DNA of 64,000 nt from Candidatus Latescibacterota bacterium (GCA_022824945.1 JAJDYX010000050.1:161605-225604); one strand, 5' to 3'. Shown: positions 28,351 to 36,667, numbered from the stretch's first letter. A program made the numbers and translations. The notes: generated by a model not told the origin, from the letters alone.

Positions 28351-30996
28351 TTAGTCTTCCAGTGCAGCGTGGGCGGCTGCGAGGCGGGCGATGGGTACGC
28401 GGAAGGGCGAGCAGGAGACGTAGTCCATGCCGATGTTGTGGCAGAAGTGTACAGAGGCGGGATCGCCGCCGTGTTCGCCGCAGATGCCCACTTTGAGGTC
28501 GCCGCGGGCGTCGCGTCCGTTTTTGGTGCCGAGTTCGACGAGTTGTCCAACACCGGTCTGGTCGAGAGTCTGGAAGGGATCGTTTTCGAGGATGCCCTTT
28601 TCGACGTATTCACCCAGGAATTTGCCGGCGTCATCGCGCGAGTAACCATAGGTCATTTGCGTGAGATCATTGGTGCCAAACGAGAAAAATTCTGCGTGTT
28701 TGGCAATTTCGGCGGCGGTGAGAGCAGCGCGGGGGATTTCGATCATGGTGCCGACCAGATACGCGACGCGCTTGCCGGTCTCGCTTTCTACTGCGCGGGC
28801 TACGCGATCCGTCATAATTTTGAGTTCGGTAAATTCTTTGACCGCGCCCACGAGTGGAATCATGATTTCGGGAACGGCGTTGGATCCCACATTGGCGGCG
28901 GCTTCGAGGATGGCGCGCACCTGCATTTCGTAAATTTCTGGATAGGTGATGCCCAGCCGACAGCCGCGATGCCCGAGCATGGGATTGAATTCGTTGAGGG
29001 ATTCGACCTTATCTTGAATCACGCGCAACGAGGTATCGAGCCGCCTTGCCATTTCCTCTTGCTGCTCGCTCTCGTGCGGGAGAAACTCGTGCAGAGGGGG
29101 ATCGAGCAGGCGAACGGTCACGGGCAGCCCCGCCATGGCATTGAATATGCCTTCAAAGTCGCCGCGCTGGATGGGCAATAGCTTTTCGAGGGCGCCACGA
29201 CGGCCTTCTTCATCATCGGCGAGAATCATTTCGCGCACGATATTGATGCGGTCACCCTCAAAGAACATGTGTTCCGTGCGGCACAGGCCAATGCCTTCGG
29301 CACCAAATTCGCGCGCTACTGCCGAATCGTGTGGTGTGTCCGCATTGGTGCGCACGTTGAGTGTGCGAATCTCGTCGGCCCAGCCCATCAAGATGGCAAA
29401 ATCGCCCGAGAGTTCAGGTTCCTGTGTGGGAACCTGGCCGAGCATGACTTCACCTGTAGAGCCGTCAATGGAGACCCAGTCGCCGCCTTTGACCACCGTA
29501 TCGCCAACGGAGAACTGATTCGCTGTGTAGTCGATGATCAGATCGCCGCAACCGGCCACACAGCATTTGCCCATACCGCGAGCAACCACAGCAGCGTGTG
29601 AGGTCATGCCTCCGCGTGCGGTGAGAATGCCCTGTGCGGCGTTCATGCCCCCGATGTCTTCGGGCGAGGTTTCAAGGCGCACCAGTAGCACCTGCTCGCC
29701 CTGCTCGGCAGCTTCTTCGGCTTCTTCGGCGAGAAAGACGACTTTTCCCGACGCAGCGCCCGGTGAAGCGGGCAATCCCGTAGCCAGTACATTGCGTTCA
29801 ACCGAGGGATCGAAAGTGGGGTGCAGGAGTTGGTCGAGTTGTTCGGGTTCCACGCTCTGCACGGCTTCGGTCTTGGTGATCAGTCCTTCGTTGACCATGT
29901 CAACGGCAATTTTGACAGCGGCAGCGGCTGTGCGTTTGCCACTGCGGGTTTGCAGCATCCAGAGTTTGCCCTGTTGCACGGTAAATTCAATGTCCTGCAT
30001 GTCTCGATAGTGATTTTCGAGTGTTTGATAGATGCCTTCGAGTGTTTGGTAGGCTTCGGGCTGTCTGCCCTTCAGGCGTTCTACAGGTTCGGGTGTGCGC
30101 ACGCCTGCAACGACGTCTTCGCCCTGTGCGTTGGTGAGAAATTCGCCGTAAAATGTGTTTTCACCCGTGGAGGGGTCGCGCGTAAATGCAACGCCCGTGG
30201 CGCAGTCATCGCCCATGTTGCCATAGACCATGGACTGTACGTTGACCGCTGTTCCCCAGTCTCCGGGGATATTCTCCAGACGCCGATAGGTGATGGCGCG
30301 ATCTGCCTGCCAGGAGCCAAATACCGCGCCAATACCACCCCAGAGTTGCTCGATGGGGTCGGTGGGGAAATTTTGTCCCGTGCGTTTTTTTACGATGTCT
30401 TTGAACATATCGACGAGGGTTTTGAGGTCCTCTACGGTCATGTCGAGGTCGTCTTCGATGCCGCGCTTTTCTTTGATTTCGTCGATAGCGGCTTCAAAGG
30501 GGTCTATTTCGAGGCCTTCAGGAGCTACGCCCATTACGACATCGCCATAGGTTTGGATGAAGCGACGATAAGAGTCCCATCCAAAACGCGGGTTGTTGCT
30601 CCTGGCTATGAGACCTTCTGTGATTTCATCGTTGAGACCGAGGTTGAGTACGGTTTCCATCATGCCGGGCATGGAGACGCGCGCACCCGAGCGCACGGAC
30701 AGGAGCAGTGGGTTTGTCGCGTCTCCGAATTTGCTACCCATCACATTTTCGAGTTTGGCAACGTTGTCCATTACCTGTTTTTCAAGTGCTTCGGGATATT
30801 GTTTGTCGTTATTGTAATAATACGTGCAAACCTCGGTGGTGATGGTAAATCCGGCGGGTACGGGAATGCCAAGGCCCGACATTTCTGCGAGGTTCGCGCC
30901 TTTGCCACCGAGCAAGTTGCGCATTTCTGCAGAGCCTTCGGCTTTGCCATCGCCAAAGAAATAGACATATTTTTCTTCTTGTTTTGCTGTCGCCAT
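28351..30996 (-). CDS. ppdK: pyruvate, phosphate dikinase
   Basis: 881 residues from ATG30996, which has GGAGG at the right distance; a TTG 12 bases further up overlaps that ribosome site. The enzyme interconverts pyruvate, ATP and phosphate with PEP, AMP and pyrophosphate. The N-terminal ATP-grasp domain starts YVYFFGDG and GGKGANLAEM; the phospho-His domain has GGMTSHAAVVARGMGKCCV with the swivelling His; the C-terminal PEP/pyruvate barrel contains GIGLCRTEHMFF and FFSFGTNDLTQM. Length is typical. A hairpin terminator follows. It is unlinked to other glycolytic genes here; a long open frame on the opposite strand is a shadow. Confidence 0.95.
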   Translation of the reverse strand: MATAKQEEKYVYFFGDGKAEGSAEMRNLLGGKGANLAEMSGLGIPVPAGFTITTEVCTYYYNNDKQYPEALEKQVMDNVAKLENVMGSKFGDATNPLLLSVRSGARVSMPGMMETVLNLGLNDEITEGLIARSNNPRFGWDSYRRFIQTYGDVVMGVAPEGLEIDPFEAAIDEIKEKRGIEDDLDMTVEDLKTLVDMFKDIVKKRTGQNFPTDPIEQLWGGIGAVFGSWQADRAITYRRLENIPGDWGTAVNVQSMVYGNMGDDCATGVAFTRDPSTGENTFYGEFLTNAQGEDVVAGVRTPEPVERLKGRQPEAYQTLEGIYQTLENHYRDMQDIEFTVQQGKLWMLQTRSGKRTAAAAVKIAVDMVNEGLITKTEAVQSVEPEQLDQLLHPTFDPSVERNVLATGLPASPGAASGKVVFLAEEAEEAAEQGEQVLLVRLETSPEDIGGMNAAQGILTARGGMTSHAAVVARGMGKCCVAGCGDLIIDYTANQFSVGDTVVKGGDWVSIDGSTGEVMLGQVPTQEPELSGDFAILMGWADEIRTLNVRTNADTPHDSAVAREFGAEGIGLCRTEHMFFEGDRINIVREMILADDEEGRRGALEKLLPIQRGDFEGIFNAMAGLPVTVRLLDPPLHEFLPHESEQQEEMARRLDTSLRVIQDKVESLNEFNPMLGHRGCRLGITYPEIYEMQVRAILEAAANVGSNAVPEIMIPLVGAVKEFTELKIMTDRVARAVESETGKRVAYLVGTMIEIPRAALTAAEIAKHAEFFSFGTNDLTQMTYGYSRDDAGKFLGEYVEKGILENDPFQTLDQTGVGQLVELGTKNGRDARGDLKVGICGEHGGDPASVHFCHNIGMDYVSCSPFRVPIARLAAAHAALED

Positions 30997-31126
30997 TGCG
31001 TCCTCCAAAGGGGTTCAAATCAGGGCATAAAAGTGTGCCCGGGTTATATTTTAGCAGAGAAAAATATAATAGGGCAAAAAAACGAGCAAGGATTTTGTTG
31101 GAATTGAGAAGGGAAAGGTGAGGGAT

Positions 31127-31162
31127 GGGCTGGCTACTGACTACTGATTACTGGTTACTGAT
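31127..31162. repeat. dispersed ACTGA-rich repeat, copy 2
   Basis: The sequence reads GGGCTGG then short CTAC/CTGATT/ACTGGTT units ending in ACTGAT and matches about 28 of 36 positions of 7953-7987. It overlaps the 3' end of the HlyD-type gene, whose stop codon at 31148-31150 lies inside it, so the last residues (ISNQ) are encoded by repeat sequence. Confidence 0.6.
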
Positions 31163-32338
31163 GGTATCAGGCTGTGAGGTATTGATAGTATCAGGCTGTG
31201 GAGCATTAATGGTGTCTGGTTGGAGCGCCTGGAATGATTCAATTGATGATTTTACCTGATCAAATTGGGTATTGCTTTCCCAGCCGAGGATGGTTTGCAA
31301 AATGCTACGGCGCCCCACATAGATACGCAGATCAGCGGTAGATCCAAAGCTGAGGGCAATGGGGGTTTGTTTGACGGCGACTTCCAGACCAAAGGTGCGA
31401 ACACCGCCTTCGTGAATAGCGTAACCGTGGACTTCTGATACTTCGCCGTGACCGACAAAACCTTCGCGGTCGGTAAAGAGATTGCTCAATATTTCAACGG
31501 GTTGACCGGGGCGCACCTTCCACGCACTGGTTTCGGGCATCCAGGCACCGATGACTGTGCCTTCGCCTTCTCCTGCAATGATCATGACAATGGCACCTTG
31601 ACCGGCCTGCATGCCTGGATAGAGATCCTGGCGGGCCACCACACCACTGACTGGCGCGCGCAATGTGGCGCGTGCGAGGGCTTCGCGCGCGGCTTCGAGA
31701 TTGTGTTTTGCCTTGTCCAGAGACGCCTGGGTTTGGCGCACTGCTGCTTCGGCTTGTTGAATTTCGGCGGGTAGGGGACCGCGTCTCACCAGGTTGAGAT
31801 TTTCGAGTTCGACTTTTAAGCTGGCTTCAGCCAGGTCGTAATTGGTTTTGGCGCGTTCGTAGTCTTCCTGACTGAAGAGACGCTGGCCTTCATAGAGAGC
31901 CTGGGCGCGTTTGAGGTCCTGTTGCCGGGCTGTGAGGTTAATGCGCGCTTGCTCAACGCGCGATTCGGCTATTTTGATTTCTTCGGGGGTTGGCTGTGCG
32001 CGCAGCAGAGCGAGCCGCGCCTGTGCAGCTTCGAGGTTGGCCATTTCCCGTTTGATTTCTTGTTCCGCGGTTGCCGCAGCCGCTCTCAAATTGCCGTCGT
32101 AGAGTCGGGCGACGGGTTGACCGGCTATGACGGAGTCACCGGGTTCTGCGAGGATTTCGTGGATGTCCTGGCTCATGGGCGAGTTGATATATACTTTGTC
32201 TCCTGGTTCTACAATGCCTTGAGCCATCACAATATCGTCAATCTGGATCAGTGCAAGGGCGAGTGCAATGGCCCCAATTACACCGAAGACCCAGAGTAGC
32301 CATTTGACAATTCTGCCTTTTCGGCGACGGCGCATCAT
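31148..32338 (-). CDS. HlyD family membrane-fusion (adaptor) protein
   Basis: 396 residues from ATG32338; upstream in-frame codons overlap the tRNA promoter and are rejected. A single N-terminal membrane segment (WLLWVFGVIGAIALALALI) follows a basic MMRRRRKGR. The biotinyl-lipoyl-like halves flank a long coiled-coil alpha-hairpin (about residues 100-240, rich in ALA, QARLALL and RVEQARI). LRAPVSGVVARQDLYPGMQAGQG is the second lipoyl half. The tail carries three near copies of QPDTI, of which the last is encoded by the repeat at 31127-31162. Such adaptors bridge inner-membrane exporters to outer-membrane channels; no exporter partner gene is adjacent. Confidence 0.88.
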   Translation of the reverse strand: MMRRRRKGRIVKWLLWVFGVIGAIALALALIQIDDIVMAQGIVEPGDKVYINSPMSQDIHEILAEPGDSVIAGQPVARLYDGNLRAAAATAEQEIKREMANLEAAQARLALLRAQPTPEEIKIAESRVEQARINLTARQQDLKRAQALYEGQRLFSQEDYERAKTNYDLAEASLKVELENLNLVRRGPLPAEIQQAEAAVRQTQASLDKAKHNLEAAREALARATLRAPVSGVVARQDLYPGMQAGQGAIVMIIAGEGEGTVIGAWMPETSAWKVRPGQPVEILSNLFTDREGFVGHGEVSEVHGYAIHEGGVRTFGLEVAVKQTPIALSFGSTADLRIYVGRRSILQTILGWESNTQFDQVKSSIESFQALQPDTINAPQPDTINTSQPDTISNQ

Positions 32339-32360
32339 GATATTATTTTTTTCCTTTTGC

Positions 32361-32388
32361 TTGACAGATTTTGGGAGAATGGTATATT
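32361..32388 (+). promoter_or_regulatory. sigma70-type promoter of tRNA-Lys
   Basis: TTGACA at 32361-32366, 16 bases, TATATT at 32383-32388. The tRNA begins 28 bases after the -10, giving a start about 20 bases before the mature 5' end. The match is close to consensus, as expected for a stable RNA gene. Confidence 0.75.
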
Positions 32389-32415
32389 TTCCAATTCTCA
32401 ACCAGAATTTTGGAT

Positions 32416-32491
32416 GGGCGCGTAGCTCAGGCGGTAGAGCAACGGCCTTTTAAGCCGTGGGTCGCAGGTTCGAATCCTGCCGCGCTCACCA
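32416..32491 (+). tRNA. tRNA-Lys (anticodon UUU)
   Basis: A 76-base tRNA gene. Acceptor stem GGGCGCG at 32416-32422 pairs with CGCGCTC at 32481-32487, with one G-U pair, followed by A73 and an encoded CCA. The anticodon loop CTTTTAA gives anticodon TTT. D-loop (AGCTCAGGCGGTAGAGC) and T-arm GGTTCGAATCC are normal. A near-consensus promoter lies upstream and a terminator hairpin follows. Confidence 0.95.
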
Positions 32492-32501
32492 TTACAAAAC
32501 G

Positions 32502-32534
32502 GCCCTGAATCACAATGATTTCAGGGCTTTTTTT
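32502..32534 (+). terminator. terminator of tRNA-Lys
   Basis: GCCCTGA at 32502-32508 pairs with TCAGGGC at 32521-32527, extended by an imperfect ATCA/TGAT pairing, and is followed directly by seven T residues. It lies 10 bases after the encoded CCA. Confidence 0.85.
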
Positions 32535-32550
32535 CTGTCCATTGCGAGTA

Positions 32551-32576
32551 AATATAGTAAACAAATTTATTATATT
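32551..32576. promoter_or_regulatory. AT-rich inverted repeat upstream of the cys operon
   Basis: AATATAGTAAA at 32551-32561 pairs with TTTATTATATT at 32566-32576, one G-U mismatch, spaced by 4 bases. It lies about 70 bases upstream of the cysH promoter. It could be an operator for the Rrf2-type regulator encoded in the operon, but there is no independent evidence. Confidence 0.35.
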
Positions 32577-32642
32577 GTTTTTCAAAGGTCAAGAAAGTTA
32601 TAAATAAAATTTATATTTGGGACCGCTATATTGCACGGCAAC

Positions 32643-32671
32643 TTGACATCACAACGGGTATTCAATATATT
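32643..32671 (+). promoter_or_regulatory. promoter of the cysH-cysK sulfur operon
   Basis: TTGACA at 32643-32648, exactly 17 bases, TATATT at 32666-32671, a near-perfect sigma70 promoter. The -10 is part of a short palindrome CAATATATTG (32663-32672) that could be a regulator site. Transcription should begin near 32678, about 27 bases before the likely cysH start. Confidence 0.75.
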
Positions 32672-32704
32672 GTGAATCAACGAACTCAAGAATAGGAGAT
32701 GTTT

Positions 32705-33445
32705 GTGCTTACTCGCGAAAAATTGAACGCGCAGTCCCTGGCTCTTGAAACGGTACCTCTGGAAGATATTTTGATCTGGGCATGGGAGACGTTGGGTTCT
32801 CGCGTGGCGTTTGGTACTGCTTTTGGTGCCAGCGGTATGGTCTTGCTCGACGTGATGCAAAAGGTTGCGCCACAAATTCCCGTATTTACAATTGACACGG
32901 GTTTTCTGTTTCCCGAAACCCTGAGTTTGATCGACCGCGTGGAGGCGCGCTATGGGATTGAGATTGAGCGGGTGCATTCCCGTTTGAGTGTTGAAGAGCA
33001 AGCGCGTGATTACGGTGATGAACTCTACAAGCGGGATGCCGACCGGTGTTGCTGGTTGCGAAAAGTCGAGCCTTTGCAGCGCAAGTTGTCCCAGCTAAAT
33101 GGCTGGATTAACAGCCGTCGGCGAGATCAGAGCGATACCCGTAGCCAAATTTCTATTCTGGAATATTATGAGACAGATGGTCGCGCGTTGCTCAAATTGA
33201 ATCCCATGGCACCGTGGACGCGCAAACAGGTCTGGGATTATATTCTCGAACACGATGTGCCCTATAATCCCTTGATGGATCAGGGTTTTGCCACGATAGG
33301 GTGCTGGCCCTGCACAAAAGCTGTGGATGCAGATGTAGATGAACGCGCTGGTCGCTGGGCGGGCACGGATAAGACAGAGTGCGGTATTCATACCTTTTTA
33401 CAGCCGATTGATGCGGCGGTCAATGCCGTGCCTGTTGAATCTTGA
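32705..33445 (+). CDS. cysH: assimilatory adenylylsulfate (APS) reductase
   Basis: About 246 residues. GGAG ends at 32698 directly before an ATG at 32699, leaving no spacer, so the GTG at 32705 with a 6-base spacer is the better start. The enzyme reduces APS to sulfite and AMP. The N-type ATP-pyrophosphatase fold starts VAFGTAFGASGMVLLD. RCCWLRKVEPL and GCWPCTKA give the Cys-Cys plus Cys-x2-Cys set that binds a [4Fe-4S] cluster, and the C-terminal ECGIH carries the catalytic Cys. Cluster cysteines mark it as an APS reductase rather than a cluster-free PAPS reductase. It is the first gene of a run of six plus-strand genes with a strong promoter upstream. Confidence 0.92.
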   Translation: MLTREKLNAQSLALETVPLEDILIWAWETLGSRVAFGTAFGASGMVLLDVMQKVAPQIPVFTIDTGFLFPETLSLIDRVEARYGIEIERVHSRLSVEEQARDYGDELYKRDADRCCWLRKVEPLQRKLSQLNGWINSRRRDQSDTRSQISILEYYETDGRALLKLNPMAPWTRKQVWDYILEHDVPYNPLMDQGFATIGCWPCTKAVDADVDERAGRWAGTDKTECGIHTFLQPIDAAVNAVPVES

Positions 33446-33563
33446 CATAATGTCGAAAATAGTATTATTTGGATGTAATCGCGGCCCTCTCGTGGGGTCG
33501 TTTTTGGTTTATGGAAAAGTGTGGGCGATACTAATTTCTTTTGACAACGCCTAAAGGCCAATT

Positions 33564-34508
33564 ATGCGTAGGAAAAAGCTATCAAAGCGTTCTGGTATCC
33601 GAGGCTCGATTCTCGGTGCGATAGGCAATACGCCGCTGTTGCGTATCCGGGACTTGGGAGACAAGATCAATCCCGAGGTTGAGATCTGGGCGAAGTTGGA
33701 GATGTTTAACCCGGGCGGATCGGTCAAGGATCGCCCCGCTTTGCAGATGATTGAAGATGCCGAAAAAGCAGGGGTGCTCACGCCGGAGAAGGTGATTTTG
33801 GATTCGACTTCGGGCAATACGGGTATTGCGTATGCCATGATCGGCGCGGCAAAGGGATACCGCGTCGAGTTGGTTATGCCCGAGAGCGTGAGTATTGAGC
33901 GGCGATACGTCATTCAGTCTTATGGATCTGATCTGGTGTTGAGCGACCCCCTTGAAGGCTCAGATGGTGCGATTTTGAAATGTCGAGAAATGCTGGCTGC
34001 AAATCCCGAGTTGTATTACAAACCCGATCAGTACAATAATCCATCCAATTCCAGGGCGCATTATTTGCACACGGCACCGGAAATCTGGTCGCAGACACAG
34101 GGCAGGGTGACGCATTTTGTGGCGACGTTGGGCACGAGTGGTACCGTAATGGGTACTGGCAGAGGTCTGAAGGCATTTAATCCCGATGTGCAGATTATTG
34201 CCGTTGAGCCACCCGAATTTCACGGGATTGAGGGCCTGAAGAATATGGATGTGTCCATTGTGCCCGGTATTTACGATCCTTCGGTGTGGGATCAAAAGAT
34301 ACGGATTGAAACAGAAGATGCTTATGATATTGCGCGATGGTTGACGCGAGATATGGGTTTGCTGGTGGGGCAGTCTTGTGGTGCGGCGATGGCTGCTGCC
34401 CTAAAAGTTGCCGAGACTCTGGATGAAGGGGTCATCGTCACTTTGTTTCCAGATAGTGGTGAAAAGTACATGAGTACGCCTCTGTGGCGGCTCGATCCCG
34501 TGAGGTAG
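33564..34508 (+). CDS. PLP-dependent cysteine synthase, CysM-like (possibly sulfur-carrier dependent)
   Basis: 314 residues. The PLP lysine is in NPGGSVKDRPA, and STSGNTG and GTSGTVMGTGRGLK bind the cofactor phosphate. The segment GIYDPSVWDQKIRIETEDAY near the C-terminus resembles CysM of Mycobacterium, which uses O-phosphoserine and a CysO thiocarboxylate. AAAGG precedes the ATG with a 6-base spacer. The next two genes encode a JAMM peptidase and a CysO-like carrier, the same trio as mec, cysO and cysM in Mycobacterium. A second, more ordinary CysK is encoded at the end of the operon. Confidence 0.88.
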   Translation: MRRKKLSKRSGIRGSILGAIGNTPLLRIRDLGDKINPEVEIWAKLEMFNPGGSVKDRPALQMIEDAEKAGVLTPEKVILDSTSGNTGIAYAMIGAAKGYRVELVMPESVSIERRYVIQSYGSDLVLSDPLEGSDGAILKCREMLAANPELYYKPDQYNNPSNSRAHYLHTAPEIWSQTQGRVTHFVATLGTSGTVMGTGRGLKAFNPDVQIIAVEPPEFHGIEGLKNMDVSIVPGIYDPSVWDQKIRIETEDAYDIARWLTRDMGLLVGQSCGAAMAAALKVAETLDEGVIVTLFPDSGEKYMSTPLWRLDPVR

Positions 34509-34510
34509 CG

Positions 34511-34966
34511 ATGTTTGACAAAGCGATTTGGGATGCCATGTTTGTCCACGCACAGCGAGAATACCCGGCTGAGTGTTGCGGTATTGTGACCGAAGATGCT
34601 TCGGGTGTGCAGGCGATTCATCCGTGTGAGAATATCCAGGACAAATTGCACGCTGCCGATCCCGAAACCCACCCGCGCACTTCCCGGACGGCCTATCGCA
34701 TGAACGATATGCAGGTGATGAAAATTCAATCGGAGACGGAGCAAGCGGGTGGGCGGATTGTCGCGATCTATCATTCGCATATCGACGTTGATGCTTATTT
34801 TTCTCAAGAGGATCAAGATGCGGCGACTTTTTTTGGTGAGCCAACCTTTCCGGGCGTGGTTTATCCAATTATTCCAGTAAAAAATGCCCGGGTGGATATC
34901 GGTGGGGAAAAAGTTTTTCAATGGCTTGATTCTTCGTCAAAATTTGAGGAAGTGGAAATTCGGTGA
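34511..34966 (+). CDS. JAMM/MPN+ metallopeptidase (Mec/QbsD-like)
   Basis: 151 residues from ATG34511, two bases after the previous stop, with GAGG 5 bases before it. The JAMM motif is complete: Glu in YPAECCGIV near residue 17-18, H-x-H in YHSHIDVDAYFS and S-x-x-D in SQED, the zinc ligands and catalytic Glu. Enzymes of this type cut isopeptide or peptide bonds after Gly-Gly of ubiquitin-like sulfur carriers, releasing cysteine from CysO (Mec) or trimming a pro-peptide (QbsD). The next gene encodes a carrier with residues after its Gly-Gly, so both actions are possible here. Cytoplasmic. Confidence 0.9.
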   Translation: MFDKAIWDAMFVHAQREYPAECCGIVTEDASGVQAIHPCENIQDKLHAADPETHPRTSRTAYRMNDMQVMKIQSETEQAGGRIVAIYHSHIDVDAYFSQEDQDAATFFGEPTFPGVVYPIIPVKNARVDIGGEKVFQWLDSSSKFEEVEIR

Positions 34967-34988
34967 AATGTAAAAAAGGAGGTAACAA

Positions 34989-35273
34989 ATGGCTGTAACA
35001 GTTCGGATTCCAACGCCTTTGCGCAAATTTACGGGTGATCAATCCGATGTAGAAGTGCAGGGCGAAACGGTTGGGGAAGCTATCGACAATCTCGAAGCAC
35101 AGCATGCGGGCATTAAGGAACACATGGTCGATGATTCGGGCGCTATTCGACGCTTTGTCAATGTGTATGTCAACGAAGAGGATATTCGCTTTCTGGATGG
35201 TCCCAATACCGATCTCAAAGACGGCGACCAGGTGACTATTGTGCCTGCGATTGCCGGTGGGTGTTCCTTTTAA
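34989..35273 (+). CDS. ubiquitin-like sulfur carrier protein, CysO/MoaD/ThiS family, with C-terminal extension
   Basis: 94 residues with a perfect AAGGAGGT ribosome site. It has the beta-grasp fold pattern MAVTVRIPTPLRKFTG, then VGEAIDNLEA, and DGDQVTIVPAIAGG near the end. The Gly-Gly that should form a C-terminal thiocarboxylate is not terminal: it is followed by Cys-Ser-Phe. Related pro-carriers such as QbsE end in GG-CF and are trimmed by a JAMM peptidase. The JAMM peptidase gene directly upstream could do this. After trimming and activation by an E1-like enzyme (not in this window) it would pass sulfur to the CysM-like synthase. Confidence 0.88.
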   Translation: MAVTVRIPTPLRKFTGDQSDVEVQGETVGEAIDNLEAQHAGIKEHMVDDSGAIRRFVNVYVNEEDIRFLDGPNTDLKDGDQVTIVPAIAGGCSF

Positions 35274-35289
35274 TCGGCGTATCTGACTT

Positions 35290-35721
35290 ATGATGCACAT
35301 TTCCGCTAAAGGTGACTACGGTTTGCGCGCGGTTTTAGACCTTTGTCTGCACGATGGGGAAGGGCCAATTTTGCGTACCGATATCGCTGCGCGGCAACAC
35401 ATCCCCGAAGCGTATTTGGTACAGTTGCTCAATCTTTTGCGAAAAGCCGGTTTGGTACACAGCATTCGCGGTCCCAAAGGCGGACATGTGTTGTTGAAAC
35501 GTCCGGATGAATTGACTGTGGAAGAGGTGTTGGTTGCTCTGGAGGGACCTGTCACTTTGGTGGATAAGCGCGAAAAGGCTGGGGATGCGGGAACAGATGT
35601 GCTCAAAGATGTATGGGAAGCTGTGGGGGCCGCTGTACATGATGTCCTGTCATCGGTGACATTCGCCGATTTGTGTCGAAAGTATCGGGCGCGTCAGATG
35701 CCTGTCACATTCCGGATTTAA
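35290..35721 (+). CDS. Rrf2 family transcriptional regulator
   Basis: 143 residues. The winged helix starts MMHISAKGDYGLRAVLDLC, the usual Rrf2/CymR N-terminus, with HIPEAYLVQLLNLLRKAGLVHSIRGPKGGHVL as recognition helix and wing. The three cysteines that bind a [2Fe-2S] cluster in IscR are missing, so it is more like CymR, which senses cysteine availability through CysK and O-acetylserine. Its place between a sulfur-carrier gene and a cysteine synthase gene fits such control of sulfur genes. Sites it may bind are suggested at 32551-32576 and 32663-32672, without proof. Confidence 0.88.
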   Translation: MMHISAKGDYGLRAVLDLCLHDGEGPILRTDIAARQHIPEAYLVQLLNLLRKAGLVHSIRGPKGGHVLLKRPDELTVEEVLVALEGPVTLVDKREKAGDAGTDVLKDVWEAVGAAVHDVLSSVTFADLCRKYRARQMPVTFRI

Positions 35722-35723
35722 TT

Positions 35724-36644
35724 ATGGATGGCGCAAAAACCGGACATACGATTCTGGATCTGGTAGGGAACACGCCCATGGTGCGCCTGAACTCAGTGGG
35801 ACCTGAAAATGGTGCTCAGGTCTGGGCTAAATTGGAGTTTTTTAATCCGGCGGGTAGTGTAAAAGATCGCACGGCACTCGCTATGGTTGAGGCGGCGGAG
35901 AAAAATGGGCAACTCAAGCCCGGTATGACCATTGTGGAATCGACCAGTGGCAATACGGGTATTGGCCTTGCTATGGTGGCTGCGATTAAAAATTATCGGC
36001 TGATTATTACCATGCCCGAGGGCGTCAGCGACGAGCGTACCCGATTGCTCAAAGCTTATGGTGCCGAGGTTGTGCTAACGCCCGCCCGCGAGGGGATGCG
36101 GGGTGCAATTGAGAAAGCATGGACGCTTAAGGATAAAAACTGTTTTATTCCGATGCAGTTTGAAAATCCCGCCAATCCCGAGATTCACCGGCAGACCACC
36201 GCCCGCGAGATGATTTCACAACTCGCGGGCGTTCCGGATGCTTTTGTCGCAGGTGTGGGAACGGGTGGCACGGTGACTGGTGTGGGCGAGGTCTTTAAGC
36301 AGGTGCGATCAGATGTCGTGGTCGTCGGGGTAGAGCCAAGGGATTCTGCGGTGTTATCGGGAGGAGAGCCAGGTCCGACTGAGATCGATGGTCTGGGCGC
36401 AGGCATGATTCCAGATGTGCTGAATACGGAAATACTGGACCGCGTGATCGCTGTATCCAATTCGGATGCGCGCAAGATGTCAAAGCGATTGGCCCGAGAA
36501 GAGGGCTTGCTGGTGGGGATTTCGTCGGGTGCAGCAGCACACGCAGCCGTTGTTGTCGCTTCAGGTATGAGGTCTCAACAGACGGTCGCAACTGTATTGT
36601 GCGATACGGGGGAACGCTATTTGGGAACGTTTCTGTTTGGGTGA
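35724..36644 (+). CDS. cysK: cysteine synthase A (O-acetylserine sulfhydrylase)
   Basis: 306 residues from ATG35724, two bases past the Rrf2 stop; a GTG at 35673 in frame lies inside that gene. PLP-binding Lys is in NPAGSVKDRTAL, the substrate loop is STSGNTGIGLA and the phosphate loop is GVGTGGTVTGVGEVFK. GISSGAAAHAAV completes the CysK pattern. It makes cysteine from O-acetylserine and sulfide. It is the second synthase of the operon; the upstream one looks CysM-like. CysK could also act with the Rrf2 regulator, as CysK does with CymR in Bacillus. Confidence 0.9.
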   Translation: MDGAKTGHTILDLVGNTPMVRLNSVGPENGAQVWAKLEFFNPAGSVKDRTALAMVEAAEKNGQLKPGMTIVESTSGNTGIGLAMVAAIKNYRLIITMPEGVSDERTRLLKAYGAEVVLTPAREGMRGAIEKAWTLKDKNCFIPMQFENPANPEIHRQTTAREMISQLAGVPDAFVAGVGTGGTVTGVGEVFKQVRSDVVVVGVEPRDSAVLSGGEPGPTEIDGLGAGMIPDVLNTEILDRVIAVSNSDARKMSKRLAREEGLLVGISSGAAAHAAVVVASGMRSQQTVATVLCDTGERYLGTFLFG

Positions 36645-36667
36645 TGCACGCGAGTGTGTACATAAAA

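Noticed and set aside
28264..29181. 305-codon plus-strand frame opposite the 3' part of ppdK
   Set aside because: Shadow of ppdK and begins within the terminator region of ppdK.
29821..31107. 428-codon open frame on the plus strand opposite ppdK
   Set aside because: It lies wholly antisense to a complete, well-recognised ppdK and its codon use mirrors that gene; no domain or ribosome site.
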